The notes below the pieces were generated by a model. The model was given only the letters and a program-made list of their open reading frames with translations. It did not search any database and had not been told where the DNA came from. Both the position numbers and the translations under genes were made by a program. Shown here piece after piece: positions 51,312 through 59,988 of a stretch of DNA of 64,000 bases (positions within the stretch are counted from its first letter, which is position 1; each line of letters starts with the position of its first letter). Source of the DNA: Halovenus halobia (GTDB lineage Archaea > Halobacteriota > Halobacteria > Halobacteriales > Haloarculaceae); NCBI RefSeq assembly GCF_051414135.1, contig NZ_JBLKOA010000002.1, forward strand, positions 310,001-374,000, read 5' to 3'.

Positions 51312-52102
51312 TTACTGGCCGTAGCTCTCTTCGATTGGGTCGGCTGATTGTGCCTCCTCAGGCAGTTCGATACCGACTGGTTCGTTAAACTTGCTGAAGC
51401 GCTGCTCCAGCGTGAACGAGAGTTCCTGCCCTTGTGCCGTGAGGCTGTACTGGAGTTTGGTGTACCGGACGCGGTTGGTCTCGACGTCGATGTGCTGGGT
51501 GACGCTCGCCTTCTCGAAGGAGACGTCCGAGGCGAGTTGCGACGAGAGGTTGCCAGCCTGCTCGTTGAACAGGCTCTCGAGCGTCTCACCGCCGATGTCG
51601 AGTTCGGTCACGTAGACTTCGTTGCCGTCGACGGTTTGCTGGCCAGTCACCTCGAGACTGGCGTTGCCGAGTAGTCGCTCCTGCTGGGCGAACTGGTTGT
51701 TCTGCCAGGCGCCGAATCCGGAGATGTTCTGTTTGACCCAGCCGTCGAACATCTCCGAACGCAAATACATCGTCTCACCGACGAGATACTGCTCTTGCTC
51801 GAAGTTTGACCCGGCGAGAGAGCTGGTCGTCGTGAATCGGGCTTTTTCGGCTTCGATATCCATCGCACCCTCGCTCTGGACAGTGAACGGTTCTCCACCA
51901 AGGTTCATCGTCATCTCCTGTGTGATACGCACCGTCTCCACGCTTTCCATCGCGTCGAGTGAGTCAGTTCGAAGCTGTTCGCCGTCGACATCAGGGGTCG
52001 TATCGCCGTCGTCAGTGTCGCCATCCGTGAGGCCTGCACAGCCGCGAACGGGACTGTCAGGACGAGTAAGAGGGCGAGCAGGACGGGCTTTTTTCGGGAC
52101 AT
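51312..52102 (-). pseudogene. Secreted lipoprotein gene broken by a one-base frameshift
   Basis: The 3' part (MESVETVRITQEMTMNLGG onward) is an intact reading frame of a secreted beta-rich protein of the DUF6612/LppX-like type. Its N-terminal part lies in another frame: MSRKKPVLLALLLVLTVPFA is a signal peptide. In the downstream frame the sequence right after it reads CAGLTDGDTDDGDTT, that is a lipobox cysteine plus the usual acidic linker. Inserting one G at about 52041-52042 joins both as VPFAGCAGLTD. Either a real frameshift mutation or a sequencing error. Product would be an S-layer-side lipoprotein of unknown role. Confidence 0.65.
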
Positions 52103-52267
52103 GTATGCAGAAGATACTGTTGTGCTCGAAGAATAAATCTATCGTACCGTTTCAGGGTGAGAACTGTCTCGTCACGGTAGAAAACTCGAGTGAGTTTCTC
52201 TCATCCGCTATCAATATTCGTAATGCACGCGCAAGCTATTTTTTTTCCACACCTGTAGCCGGAAGCT

Positions 52268-53020
52268 ATGGGAGGAGACGGTACCGAGTCGCAGGCCGAC
52301 GAGAGGAGCAAGGAAGCGCAGAGAACGGCGTCGAAGACCTCCCGACGGGCGCTGTTAGCGGCCGGGTTCGCCATCTCGGCGGGGTGTCTACGTCTCTCAG
52401 AAGACCAACAGAGTGCAGGAGGGAATAGCACACGGTCTGGTGACGGTGGAACGACACAGAACAACGGAGGAAATAGCACACAGACTGGTGACGGCGGAGC
52501 GACACAGAACGACGACTCCGGTGGAGGCGGGGATGAAATAGATAGTCGTGTTCAGGTCGTCGGGAACGTCGGGACAGTTGACGAAGACGGGAGAGAAGTC
52601 ATCGCTATCAGGTTGACCGTACAGCGAGCCGCAGAAAGCGGAAGTATCGATCTCTCTGAATTGACAATTCAGTACACGAGTTCTGGCGGGTCCGAGACAC
52701 TCGTCCACGCCAGTCGGGGGGTACCCGGCTTCTACCTGTCTCCAATCGTCGCAGCAGACGATAGCAACGCCGTCCTCTCCGACGCGGGTGACAGATACAG
52801 TGTTGTAGCCCCACTCGTGTCTGACGAATTTGTGTCAGAGTTGGCAGGCGAGGACCCTGTCGACGAGACGCCGAGGGTCGAAAATGCGGCACTCGAACCA
52901 CTCGGTGAGGGCACGACTGCGACACTAGCCCTCACGACAGCCAGTGGCGCGACGACGGTTGTGAACGTCGCCGTGCCCGACACGCTGGCACAGAGCGCCG
53001 GTGGCGCTGTTCAGTTGTGA
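52268..53020 (+). CDS. Tat lipoprotein with archaellin-like C-terminal domain
   Basis: 250 residues. A twin-arginine signal (SRRALLAAGFAISAGC; Arg26-Arg27) with lipobox Cys40. A low-complexity linker with two 16-residue repeats follows (about 51-83). Residues ~90-250 read like the outer domain of haloarchaeal archaellins: SRVQVVGNVGTV, IAIRLTVQRAAESGSIDLSE, LTIQYTSSGG, DRYSVVAPL, TTATLALTTASGATTVVNVAV, PDTLAQSAGGAVQL. The archaellin N-terminal helix is absent and replaced by lipid anchoring. It cannot be a normal filament subunit. Confidence 0.78.
   Translation: MGGDGTESQADERSKEAQRTASKTSRRALLAAGFAISAGCLRLSEDQQSAGGNSTRSGDGGTTQNNGGNSTQTGDGGATQNDDSGGGGDEIDSRVQVVGNVGTVDEDGREVIAIRLTVQRAAESGSIDLSELTIQYTSSGGSETLVHASRGVPGFYLSPIVAADDSNAVLSDAGDRYSVVAPLVSDEFVSELAGEDPVDETPRVENAALEPLGEGTTATLALTTASGATTVVNVAVPDTLAQSAGGAVQL
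52418..52513 (+). repeat. Tandem 48-bp coding repeat in the linker
   Basis: Two adjacent 48-base units (52418-52465, 52466-52513) are mostly identical and encode GGNSTxxGDGGxTQNx twice. In-frame length keeps the linker variable without breaking the protein. Confidence 0.75.
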
Positions 53021-53021
53021 A

Positions 53022-53522
53022 CTAGATCGAGGAGTGGCCACCGGCGTCCTGCTGTGACTCCGTCCGGTCGCGAATCTGCCGGTACACAGCGCGATGCTGT
53101 GGAACAGCGGTAAAACGAAGATCACCGAGACCTTGATTGAGGACAATCGAACCGACGCCGAGGATATACTCGGTTCGACTCTGGCGGTACTCTGTGCTGC
53201 GAACCAACCCGTGGGGCACTTCCTTGATTTTCGTCCGTCCTAACAGTGAGAACTCCCGCCGAACGGCGTCGGTCGTCACAATGTAACGCGTTCGGAGGAG
53301 AATCAACATCTCGACGAGAAGTTTTGCGATGGCAATCAACACGAGCAACTGTGCGACAACGAGCGCAATATTGGCTTGCTCCGTGCTTCCAAACAGTGAG
53401 GGCGCAGCGAAGACGGCACCGATAATGACAATCCCGAGGGCAATAGTGAGAGCGAGGCGAACGAGGACTGGCTTGACCGTCGGCGTCGTCTCGACGAGAA
53501 CCTCCGACTGCGAGTTACTCAT
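53022..53522 (-). CDS. Membrane-anchored PH-domain (bPH2) protein
   Basis: 166 residues from the ATG at 53522. Two membrane spans (ALTIALGIVIIGAVFAA; ANIALVVAQLLVLIAIA) precede a bacterial PH-like domain (TRYIVTTDAVRREFSLLGRT, HGLVRSTEYRQS, GVGSIVLNQGLG). Proteins of this YdbS/bPH2 type are poorly understood. The ATG overlaps the stop of the upstream membrane gene by four bases. Confidence 0.7.
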   Translation of the reverse strand: MSNSQSEVLVETTPTVKPVLVRLALTIALGIVIIGAVFAAPSLFGSTEQANIALVVAQLLVLIAIAKLLVEMLILLRTRYIVTTDAVRREFSLLGRTKIKEVPHGLVRSTEYRQSRTEYILGVGSIVLNQGLGDLRFTAVPQHRAVYRQIRDRTESQQDAGGHSSI

Positions 53523-54355
53523 TGGACCCACCCCGGTGCCAGAACGGCAAGAGTAACCGACCCGTCGAGAGCGATTGTAAACAGCGCCGACCCAAGAACG
53601 TATAGAACGGGGGCAAACAGGACACCACCGACGACGAGCGCACTCTGCAACCGGTCGAGTCCGTGGTTGAGACGGGCGCCCAGATACATCGAATAGAGAA
53701 AGTACACCGAAAAGACGAGAAGGCCCGCGAGGAGGAGTTCACCACGCGGAGAGAGTCCAGCGAGCGAGAGGCCTTCCGGGTCGATAGTGCCGGCAGTCAG
53801 ACCGAGTCCAAACAGCGTGAGTGTTGTCTCGATGAACACCAACTGGGACTCTCGGAGAAACCCTTCGGCAGTTGGGACCTGGGCGGAGGTACTCGCAAAC
53901 AAGACGAGTGTGAAGATGCCCACGAGGTAGACACTCGTCGCGTAGACGACGGTATAGAGACTCTGCAGGTACCCGCGGGAGCGTTCGACCGCCAAGACAC
54001 TCCCGTGAAACGTCACGAACACGACTGCTGTTGCCACGGTCAGAAACGCGGAGTTCTGCGCTGTCCCGACCAGCAAACGCCAGAGTCCGTCGGCAGAAAT
54101 ACCCAGCGGAGTCACCACGACGGCGATAGCGGTCGGCGCGTCGGTTGTGGCAGTAAACCCAATCCCCGCTAACGTCAGCGGAACTGCGTATGCAACAAGG
54201 TTAATTATCCAGACCGCAGACAGACGGGCGAGTCGGCCAGCGTTACTAACCCGCGAGCTCTCGAAGCCAGGCCGTTCTGTCTGGACGAGCCAAGACGGAG
54301 CGACCACAGCCCCAACCACTCCCCGGACGAGTCGTGTACCAGCACGAACCAACAT
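53519..54355 (-). CDS. Polytopic membrane protein of unknown function
   Basis: 278 residues with about six membrane spans (for example VWIINLVAYAVPLTLAGIGF, VATAVVFVTFHGSVLAVE, LVFSVYFLYSMYLGA). The layout is loosely like Yip1-domain proteins, but no clear motif was found. Start ATG at 54355 is supported by a TATA element 29-35 bases upstream. Coupled to the PH-domain gene, so they may act together in the membrane. Confidence 0.6.
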   Translation of the reverse strand: MLVRAGTRLVRGVVGAVVAPSWLVQTERPGFESSRVSNAGRLARLSAVWIINLVAYAVPLTLAGIGFTATTDAPTAIAVVVTPLGISADGLWRLLVGTAQNSAFLTVATAVVFVTFHGSVLAVERSRGYLQSLYTVVYATSVYLVGIFTLVLFASTSAQVPTAEGFLRESQLVFIETTLTLFGLGLTAGTIDPEGLSLAGLSPRGELLLAGLLVFSVYFLYSMYLGARLNHGLDRLQSALVVGGVLFAPVLYVLGSALFTIALDGSVTLAVLAPGWVQ

Positions 54356-54383
54356 ACGTGAAGTATTTTCGAATCGAGATAAG

Positions 54384-54390
54384 TATAAAT
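54384..54390 (-). promoter_or_regulatory. TATA box of the membrane/PH-domain operon
   Basis: On the minus strand ATTTATA at 54384-54390 precedes the ATG at 54355 by about 29 bases, and decides that start over the codon at 54409. Confidence 0.6.
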
Positions 54391-54466
54391 TATTCACAAC
54401 CGATGACAAGAACTCCCAAATGAGTGCGGCTCGGTTACAACAACTCCGCAGGACTCGTGTAGTGAC

Positions 54467-57400
54467 TCAGTCGTCGTCAGCACCGGCGGTCTGGTCGCCG
54501 TCGCCGGCGACGCTCGGGGCCGGCAGGTCACGGTCAGACCGTGGTCCGGACAATTCCACTTCAGGAAGTAAGTCCCGCAGGTACTGTCCCGTATAGGAGC
54601 CTTCAGCCCGGGCGACGGCTTCAGGTGTACCGCTCGCGACAATCTGGCCGCCCGCCTCACCACCCTCTGGTCCGAGGTCCACGATATTATCGGCGTTTTT
54701 CACGAGGTCGAGTTCGTGTTCGATGACGACGACAGTGTTGCCCTCGTCGGTCAGGCGGTGGAGCACGTCGATGAGTTTGCGCTCGTCCTCAGGGTGGAGG
54801 CCGGTCGTCGGTTCGTCGAGCAGGTACAGCGTCTCACCGGTATCTTTCTTCCCGAGTTCCTCGGCGAGTTTGACTCGCTGTGCCTCTCCGCCTGACAGCG
54901 TCGTCGAGGGCTGACCCAGTCGCATATAGTCGAGTCCAACGTCTTTCAGCAGTTTCAGCCGTCGGCGCAGTTGGCTGTGATTCTCGAAGAAGTCGTAGGC
55001 TTCCTCGACGCTCATGTCGAGCACGTCGGCGATGGTCTTGCCTTTGAACTCGACTTCGAGCGTCTCGTCGTTGTACCGCGCGCCGTCACATTCCTCACAG
55101 GGGACGGTCACGTCGGAGAGGAAGTTCATGTCGATTTTGACCGTTCCCTGGCCGCCACAGGCCTCACACCGACCGCCTTTGACGTTGAACGAGAACCGTC
55201 CCTTTGCGTAGCCACGGCGGTTGGAAACGTCAGTCTGGGCGAACAGTTCACGGACGTGGTCGAAGACGTTGGTGTACGTCGCCGGGTTCGACCGCGGGGT
55301 GCGGCCAATTGGTGACTGGTCGATGAGTCGTACCGTCTCGATGTTGTCCAGTCCCTCGATAGCGTCGTGTTCGCCCGGGTCGACACTCGTGTTGTCGTTC
55401 ATCTCTCTGGCCAGCCCTTTGTAGAGCACGTCGTGCATCAGGGTGGACTTGCCCGACCCGGAGACGCCGGTAATCGCGGTGAAACAGCCGACTGGCAACT
55501 CGACATCGAGGTCTTTGAGGTTGTGCTGGCGAGCCCCGCGGATTGTGATGGTGCCGTCAGACTCACGGCTCGCGGGTCTGTCGTCCTCGCTCGCTCCGTC
55601 CGTGCCTTCCCGTTGGTCAGGCACGCGGCGTTCCTCGGGAACTGGAATAACCTTCTCGCCGGAGAGATACTTGCCGGTGGCACTGCCCTCGCAGTCGAGG
55701 ACATCGTCGTAGCTGCCATTGACGACGATTTCGCCGCCGCGTTTGCCCGGCCCCGGCCCCATGTCGATGATGTTGTCGGCCCGGCGCATCGTCTCCGTGT
55801 CGTGTTCGACGACAAGCAGCGTGTTGCCGAGGTCACGCAGTTCTTCGAGCGTGTTCAGCAGGCGGTCGTTATCTCGCTGATGGAGCCCAATCGAGGGTTC
55901 GTCGAGGACGTAGAGTACACCGACGAGTCCGCTGCCAATCTGGGTGGCGAGACGAATCCGCTGGCTCTCCCCACCGGAGAGCGTCGAGGCTTCGCGGTCG
56001 AGCGTCAGATACTCCAGCCCAACTTCGGTCATGAAGCCAAGCCGTGCGCGAATCTCTTTGAGAATCTCCTCGGCAATCTTCTGCTCCCGTTCGGTGAGGT
56101 CCGCTTCTATCTCCTCGAAGTGTTCGAGGGCGGCACCGATGGACATCTGGTTGACCGCGGTAATCGAGGTTCCGTCCACAAGGACAGAACGAGATTCGGA
56201 CTTGAGTCGAGTGCCCTCACACGCTGGGCAGGTGGTGACAGCCATGAACTCCTCGATGTGTTCGCGTGCGCGGTCGCTGTCGGTTTCGACGTGGCGCCGT
56301 TCGAGATTCGGGATGACACCCTCGAAGCGCTCGGTCTTCTCACGGGTGCCGTTTTTCGTCCGCCACTCGAAGTGTACGCGGTCATCGGTCCCGTAGAGGA
56401 ACTGCCGCTGAATCTCCTCGTCAAGCTCCTCGAACGGCGTATCGAGAGCGACGCCGAAGTGCTCGGCGACGTTGTCCAGTTGCCGCGAGTAGTAGGTGCG
56501 GTTGTAGCTCCACGGCTCGAAAACATGTTTCAATTCTTTCGAGGGGTCCTGAATCACCAGGTCTTCACTGACTTCTTTGGTGGAGCCGATACCCTCACAC
56601 TCCGGGCAGGCACCGTGTGGACTGTTGAACGAAAACGAGCGTGTCTCGATTTCGCTGATATCGATGTGGCAGTCCATACAGGCCAGTTCTTCCGAGAACT
56701 CGACAACACGACGGTCGTTGGCGTCCTCGTCAGCGAGGTCACCGGTCGAGCGTGCGCTCGCGCCGCCGACATCCAGTTCTTCGGGCGGGTCCGGGAAGAT
56801 GACTTTCAGCACGCCGTCTGCCTCCTCCAGAGCGGTTTCGACGGAGTCAGTGATGCGCGAGCGGTCGTCTTCGCTGAGTTTCACGCGGTCGACCACGACG
56901 TCGACGGTGTGGTCGTAGTTCTTGTCGAGGTCAGGGTCGTCGACAGTCAGGTCGTAGCGTTCGCCGTCAACCTCGACGCGGGTGTACCCGTCGCTGACGA
57001 GTTCCTCGAACAGTTCCTCGAATTCGCCTTTCTGGTCGCGGACCACCGGCGCGGCGAGTTTGGCGCGGGTACCCTCGGGTGCGGTGAGCAGGCGGCGAAC
57101 CATCTGCTGGGCGCTCTGGTCGTCGACCTCTCGGCCACACTCCGGGCAGTGTGGCGTGCCGACGCGGGCGTACAGCAGTCGGAGGTAGTCGTGTAGCTCT
57201 GTGACCGTGCCGACCGTCGAGCGGGGGTTGTTGGCGGCGTTTTTCTGGTCGATGGAGATTGCTGGCGAGAGTCCCTCGACGTTCTCGACCTGCGGTTTGT
57301 CCATCTGCCCGAGGAAGTTCCGGGCGTAGGCGGACAGCGATTCGATGTAGCGGCGCTGTCCCTCGGCGTAGATTGTATCGAACGCGAGCGAGGATTTGCC

Positions 57401-57511
57401 CGACCCCGACAGCCCCGTGACAACGGTCAGTTCCTCACGCGGAATCTCGACGTCTACGTCCTTGAGGTTGTTTTCTGTGGCCCCACGGACTTCAATCGTA
57501 TCGCGGCTCAT
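54467..57511 (-). CDS. uvrA: UvrABC excinuclease subunit A
   Basis: 1014 residues, slightly longer than bacterial UvrA (~940). Two ABC units: Walker A VTGLSGSGKSSLAFDT and ITGVSGSGKSTLMHD, signatures LSGGESQRIRLATQI and LSGGEAQRVKLAEEL. The zinc modules CPECGREVDD and CEACGGQGTV..CEECDGARY are present. Damage recognition in nucleotide excision repair with UvrB/UvrC (not here). Archaea that carry it obtained it from bacteria. The C-terminal ~40 residues are an acidic extension. Confidence 0.96.
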   Translation of the reverse strand: MSRDTIEVRGATENNLKDVDVEIPREELTVVTGLSGSGKSSLAFDTIYAEGQRRYIESLSAYARNFLGQMDKPQVENVEGLSPAISIDQKNAANNPRSTVGTVTELHDYLRLLYARVGTPHCPECGREVDDQSAQQMVRRLLTAPEGTRAKLAAPVVRDQKGEFEELFEELVSDGYTRVEVDGERYDLTVDDPDLDKNYDHTVDVVVDRVKLSEDDRSRITDSVETALEEADGVLKVIFPDPPEELDVGGASARSTGDLADEDANDRRVVEFSEELACMDCHIDISEIETRSFSFNSPHGACPECEGIGSTKEVSEDLVIQDPSKELKHVFEPWSYNRTYYSRQLDNVAEHFGVALDTPFEELDEEIQRQFLYGTDDRVHFEWRTKNGTREKTERFEGVIPNLERRHVETDSDRAREHIEEFMAVTTCPACEGTRLKSESRSVLVDGTSITAVNQMSIGAALEHFEEIEADLTEREQKIAEEILKEIRARLGFMTEVGLEYLTLDREASTLSGGESQRIRLATQIGSGLVGVLYVLDEPSIGLHQRDNDRLLNTLEELRDLGNTLLVVEHDTETMRRADNIIDMGPGPGKRGGEIVVNGSYDDVLDCEGSATGKYLSGEKVIPVPEERRVPDQREGTDGASEDDRPASRESDGTITIRGARQHNLKDLDVELPVGCFTAITGVSGSGKSTLMHDVLYKGLAREMNDNTSVDPGEHDAIEGLDNIETVRLIDQSPIGRTPRSNPATYTNVFDHVRELFAQTDVSNRRGYAKGRFSFNVKGGRCEACGGQGTVKIDMNFLSDVTVPCEECDGARYNDETLEVEFKGKTIADVLDMSVEEAYDFFENHSQLRRRLKLLKDVGLDYMRLGQPSTTLSGGEAQRVKLAEELGKKDTGETLYLLDEPTTGLHPEDERKLIDVLHRLTDEGNTVVVIEHELDLVKNADNIVDLGPEGGEAGGQIVASGTPEAVARAEGSYTGQYLRDLLPEVELSGPRSDRDLPAPSVAGDGDQTAGADDD

Positions 57512-57717
57512 TCGTTATCCATGCCATGGACTGTGGTCGTGAAACGCTGTCGGTTGCGCACGCATTTTCGTGGGTGGACGAGAGAGTCGTCTTCGAATCG
57601 GATTCTGTCCGTGAAATACAGTATTTAGGAGTGGTTTGTAATTCTATATACTTTAGAAACACACAAATGTATTGATTAGGGCATAAATATTTAGTGGTAC
57701 TAATCCCAGGATAGCGT
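57512..57717. promoter_or_regulatory. AT-rich gap with promoter elements
   Basis: Between uvrA and the acyltransferase there is an unusually AT-rich stretch. ATAAATAT (57683-57690) sits 28-35 bases before an ATG at 57718; a second TATATA lies near 57644. No protein gene in the first 200 bases. Confidence 0.5.
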
Positions 57718-57786
57718 ATGCAATCGAAATTGGGAGCGCGCGCACGCAAGCAGGGAGTGTCCCTGCCCGGAGGGAAGCAGTCATGA
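57718..57786 (+). CDS. Possible 22-residue leader peptide
   Basis: MQSKLGARARKQGVSLPGGK and two further residues, basic, then stop; the stop overlaps the acyltransferase ATG by four bases (ATGA). A TATA element at 57683-57690 would start the transcript at or just before this ATG. A 6-bp hairpin (CAGGGA/TCCCTG, 57751-57765) lies inside. Either a leader peptide that couples or attenuates translation of the next gene, or chance. Confidence 0.35.
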   Translation: MQSKLGARARKQGVSLPGGKQS

Positions 57787-58682
57787 CCAAACGAGAGGTC
57801 GATGTACCGCCGGCGGTGCGCGAACAGATCGACAAGACCGTCGAAGAGATTGACGCTCGACTCGCGACAGAGGAGACCGCCGCCGTCGTCGGAGAGGTGC
57901 TCGCGGATCTATTCGGTGACTCAGAGGAGTACGGTCGCTACCAGCGCGGAGAGTCGTTGCCGTCGATGACGCGGATGCGCGTCCAGAGCTACGACCCGCG
58001 GAACGCGCTGGTCGAGACCGAACACTGGGCCGAGCAGGAACTGGCAAAACTGCGAGAGAGCAAGTGTTTACGCTATCTCTGGGCTGGCTTCGACCAGTCA
58101 CCACTCTCGAACAACGTCGCGTTCGCGCTGCCGTTTCGCCAGATGCTCGCCGACCACCTCTTTGCCGACGCTGGCGAGAATTTGCGGCTGTTCAGCGGGA
58201 TCAAAATCCAGTGTGGCCACAACATCGAGATGGGCGACAACACCGTCATCCACAACGATGTCTTGCTCGACGACCGCGGCAAACTGACAATCGGTGACCG
58301 CGTCTCGGTCGCAGACAATGCCCACATTCACACGCACGCACACGACACCGTCGACCAGACCGACGTGACCACCTACGAAACGATTCTCGAAGACGACGTG
58401 CGTCTGGGCTACGGGTCGATGATCAGTGCTGGCTGTCGAATCGGTGAGAACGCGATGATTGGCGCAGACGCGAAACCACTCGGGGACGTACCAGCCCACC
58501 ATATCGCGGCTGGGTCACCTGCAAAAAGTGTCAAAATCAAACCCGGCTGGGAGTCGGTTGCGGCCGACCTCGGGCCACTGGAGGACAACCGGGAGAGTCG
58601 CCGTCTCAACCGGGAGTTCCCGGAACCGTACGAGGAGTACGACGAGTTCAACCGCTCGCTTTCGCCGCCTGGTGAGGGTTAG
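57783..58682 (+). CDS. Hexapeptide-repeat (LbH) acyltransferase
   Basis: 299 residues. Residues ~130-265 show the left-handed beta-helix pattern with repeats such as IEMGDNTVIHNDVLLDD, LTIGDRVSVADNAHIHTHA and AMIGADAKPLGDVPAHHIAA, ending AGSPAKSVKIKPGW as in maltose/galactoside acetyltransferases. The catalytic histidine is probably in HTHAHDT. About 120 N-terminal residues are an unusual helical extension. Acetyl-CoA dependent sugar acetylation is the likely chemistry. Confidence 0.83.
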   Translation: MTKREVDVPPAVREQIDKTVEEIDARLATEETAAVVGEVLADLFGDSEEYGRYQRGESLPSMTRMRVQSYDPRNALVETEHWAEQELAKLRESKCLRYLWAGFDQSPLSNNVAFALPFRQMLADHLFADAGENLRLFSGIKIQCGHNIEMGDNTVIHNDVLLDDRGKLTIGDRVSVADNAHIHTHAHDTVDQTDVTTYETILEDDVRLGYGSMISAGCRIGENAMIGADAKPLGDVPAHHIAAGSPAKSVKIKPGWESVAADLGPLEDNRESRRLNREFPEPYEEYDEFNRSLSPPGEG

Positions 58683-59263
58683 TCGCCGTTGCCGCGTGAT
58701 TCCTGCGAGTCGTCGGTCGTGTTGACTGTATCGCCGCGCCACGAGTAGACGCTCGCCTCGTTGTCGCCGGCAATCGGCGTCGGGTCCGAGGACGTTCGCT
58801 CGTCGATGTACCCGGTGATATCTTCGAGTAACTGCTCGCTTGTCGCGCGGTCGGCCCAGCAGTGATACCCTTTCGCCGGGGTTCGGAGTTCGAGACGGTT
58901 CGAGAAGAAGCCGGTGTGGTAGGAGGCCCACGCGACGGCATCGTGGGGAATGCTGTAGGTCTCGTCGCCGTCTTCCTGGCCGACCAGACAGATTGTTCGG
59001 CGACCAGTAATCATGGTGACTGTGCCGCGGTTCGAGTCGGGAGAGACGGTGTTGTTCTTTGTCCCGAGTCCGATTCCTTTCTTGTTGTTCGTCAGGATAT
59101 AGGCTGGACTCTCGCTCTCGTCGAGGTAGGAAATCGGGGCTTCGTCGGAGAGTCGGCCGTCCGAGAAGTCCCGCTCGTCGTCGGCGAGGAGGTCGGTGGT
59201 CACGGAGTCGTCCGAAACCATCTGTGCGATGAGGTTGGCGCGGGTGAGTGTCGAATCAGTCAT
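58679..59263 (-). CDS. Conserved protein, PH-like domain suspected
   Basis: 194 residues from the ATG at 59263 (MTDSTLTRANLIAQMVSDDS). The central part (ESPAYILTNNKKGIGLGTKN, GTVTMITGRRTICLVGQEDG, SIPHDAVAWASYHTGFFSNRLEL) has the strand pattern of a PH-like fold, with a long acidic C-terminal tail. No name can be given with confidence. It overlaps the convergent acyltransferase by four bases. The frame upstream to 59503 has no support. Confidence 0.6.
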   Translation of the reverse strand: MTDSTLTRANLIAQMVSDDSVTTDLLADDERDFSDGRLSDEAPISYLDESESPAYILTNNKKGIGLGTKNNTVSPDSNRGTVTMITGRRTICLVGQEDGDETYSIPHDAVAWASYHTGFFSNRLELRTPAKGYHCWADRATSEQLLEDITGYIDERTSSDPTPIAGDNEASVYSWRGDTVNTTDDSQESRGNGD

Positions 59264-59520
59264 GGCATATCTCGCAGTCGCGGCGGGCACGTCGATAACT
59301 GCGTCTCTACGACTGGCTGTGGACGGGACTCTGATGAAGCCTCTCCTTATATTCTCAGAGGTATTTGGGAACATATAATCACCACACCATCGAGTGGAAA
59401 ACATATGTCCAATTATTCTTTCTAAAAAGACAACAAGTAATTCTCGGGGCGACAAGTGTACACTCCGGGGACAGTCGCGGATGGGAAAGAGTACTAGACC
59501 CATCGGCGTGTAGCGATAGT
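59264..59520. other. AT-rich gap, no gene seen
   Basis: No ORF with support. The stretch 59340-59450 is clearly AT-rich and probably holds the promoters of the minus-strand gene and of the Usp gene. A weak TATA-like AGTACTAG lies near 59491-59498 upstream of the Usp start. Confidence 0.35.
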
Positions 59521-59940
59521 ATGTACGAACAAATTCTTGTCGCGGTGGATGGCAGCGACCACGCGAGCACCGCAGTCACCCACGCGATTGGACTGGCCGA
59601 ACAGTACGGCGCGACACTGCACGGGCTGTACGTCATCGAGACACGGACAGCCTACGACAACGCGATCATCAACCCTGAGGAGCGACGGGAGGCGCTTCAC
59701 TCGGAGGGTAAGCGTGAACTCGACTCAGTTCGAGAGCGTGCGGAATCGGCAGGAGTTACAGTCGAGACCCAAATCGAGGAGGGTGTACCACCAGCGGAAA
59801 TTCTCGCGTACATCGACGAACACGAGATCGACATGGTCTGTATGGGCGAGCGCGGCCAGTCTGATTTCAAGACGGTACTGCTTGGCAGCGCAACCGAGAC
59901 AGTCGTCCACGAGAGTTCGGTTCCGGTCGTCGTCGTCTGA
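59521..59940 (+). CDS. Universal stress protein, UspA family
   Basis: 139 residues from the ATG at 59521 (MYEQILVAVDGSDHASTAVT). A single Usp domain with the ATP-binding motif GERGQSDFKTVLLGSATETV and ending SSVPVVVV. The longer frame (from 59365) is an extension without support. Dimeric ATP-binding stress protein, exact role unknown. Confidence 0.9.
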   Translation: MYEQILVAVDGSDHASTAVTHAIGLAEQYGATLHGLYVIETRTAYDNAIINPEERREALHSEGKRELDSVRERAESAGVTVETQIEEGVPPAEILAYIDEHEIDMVCMGERGQSDFKTVLLGSATETVVHESSVPVVVV

Positions 59941-59988
59941 GCGAGAACAAACGAAACCATTGTTGGGTGTCCACTCTTAGGAGCGAGT

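Noticed and set aside
55367..57196. Long plus-strand frame (609 residues) opposite uvrA
   Set aside because: It is the antisense shadow of a GC-rich gene with strong third-base bias; no start signal, no domain, and uvrA is certain.
57783..57900. Acyltransferase N-terminal region as a separate gene
   Set aside because: The frame is continuous with the hexapeptide domain and has no internal stop or better start.
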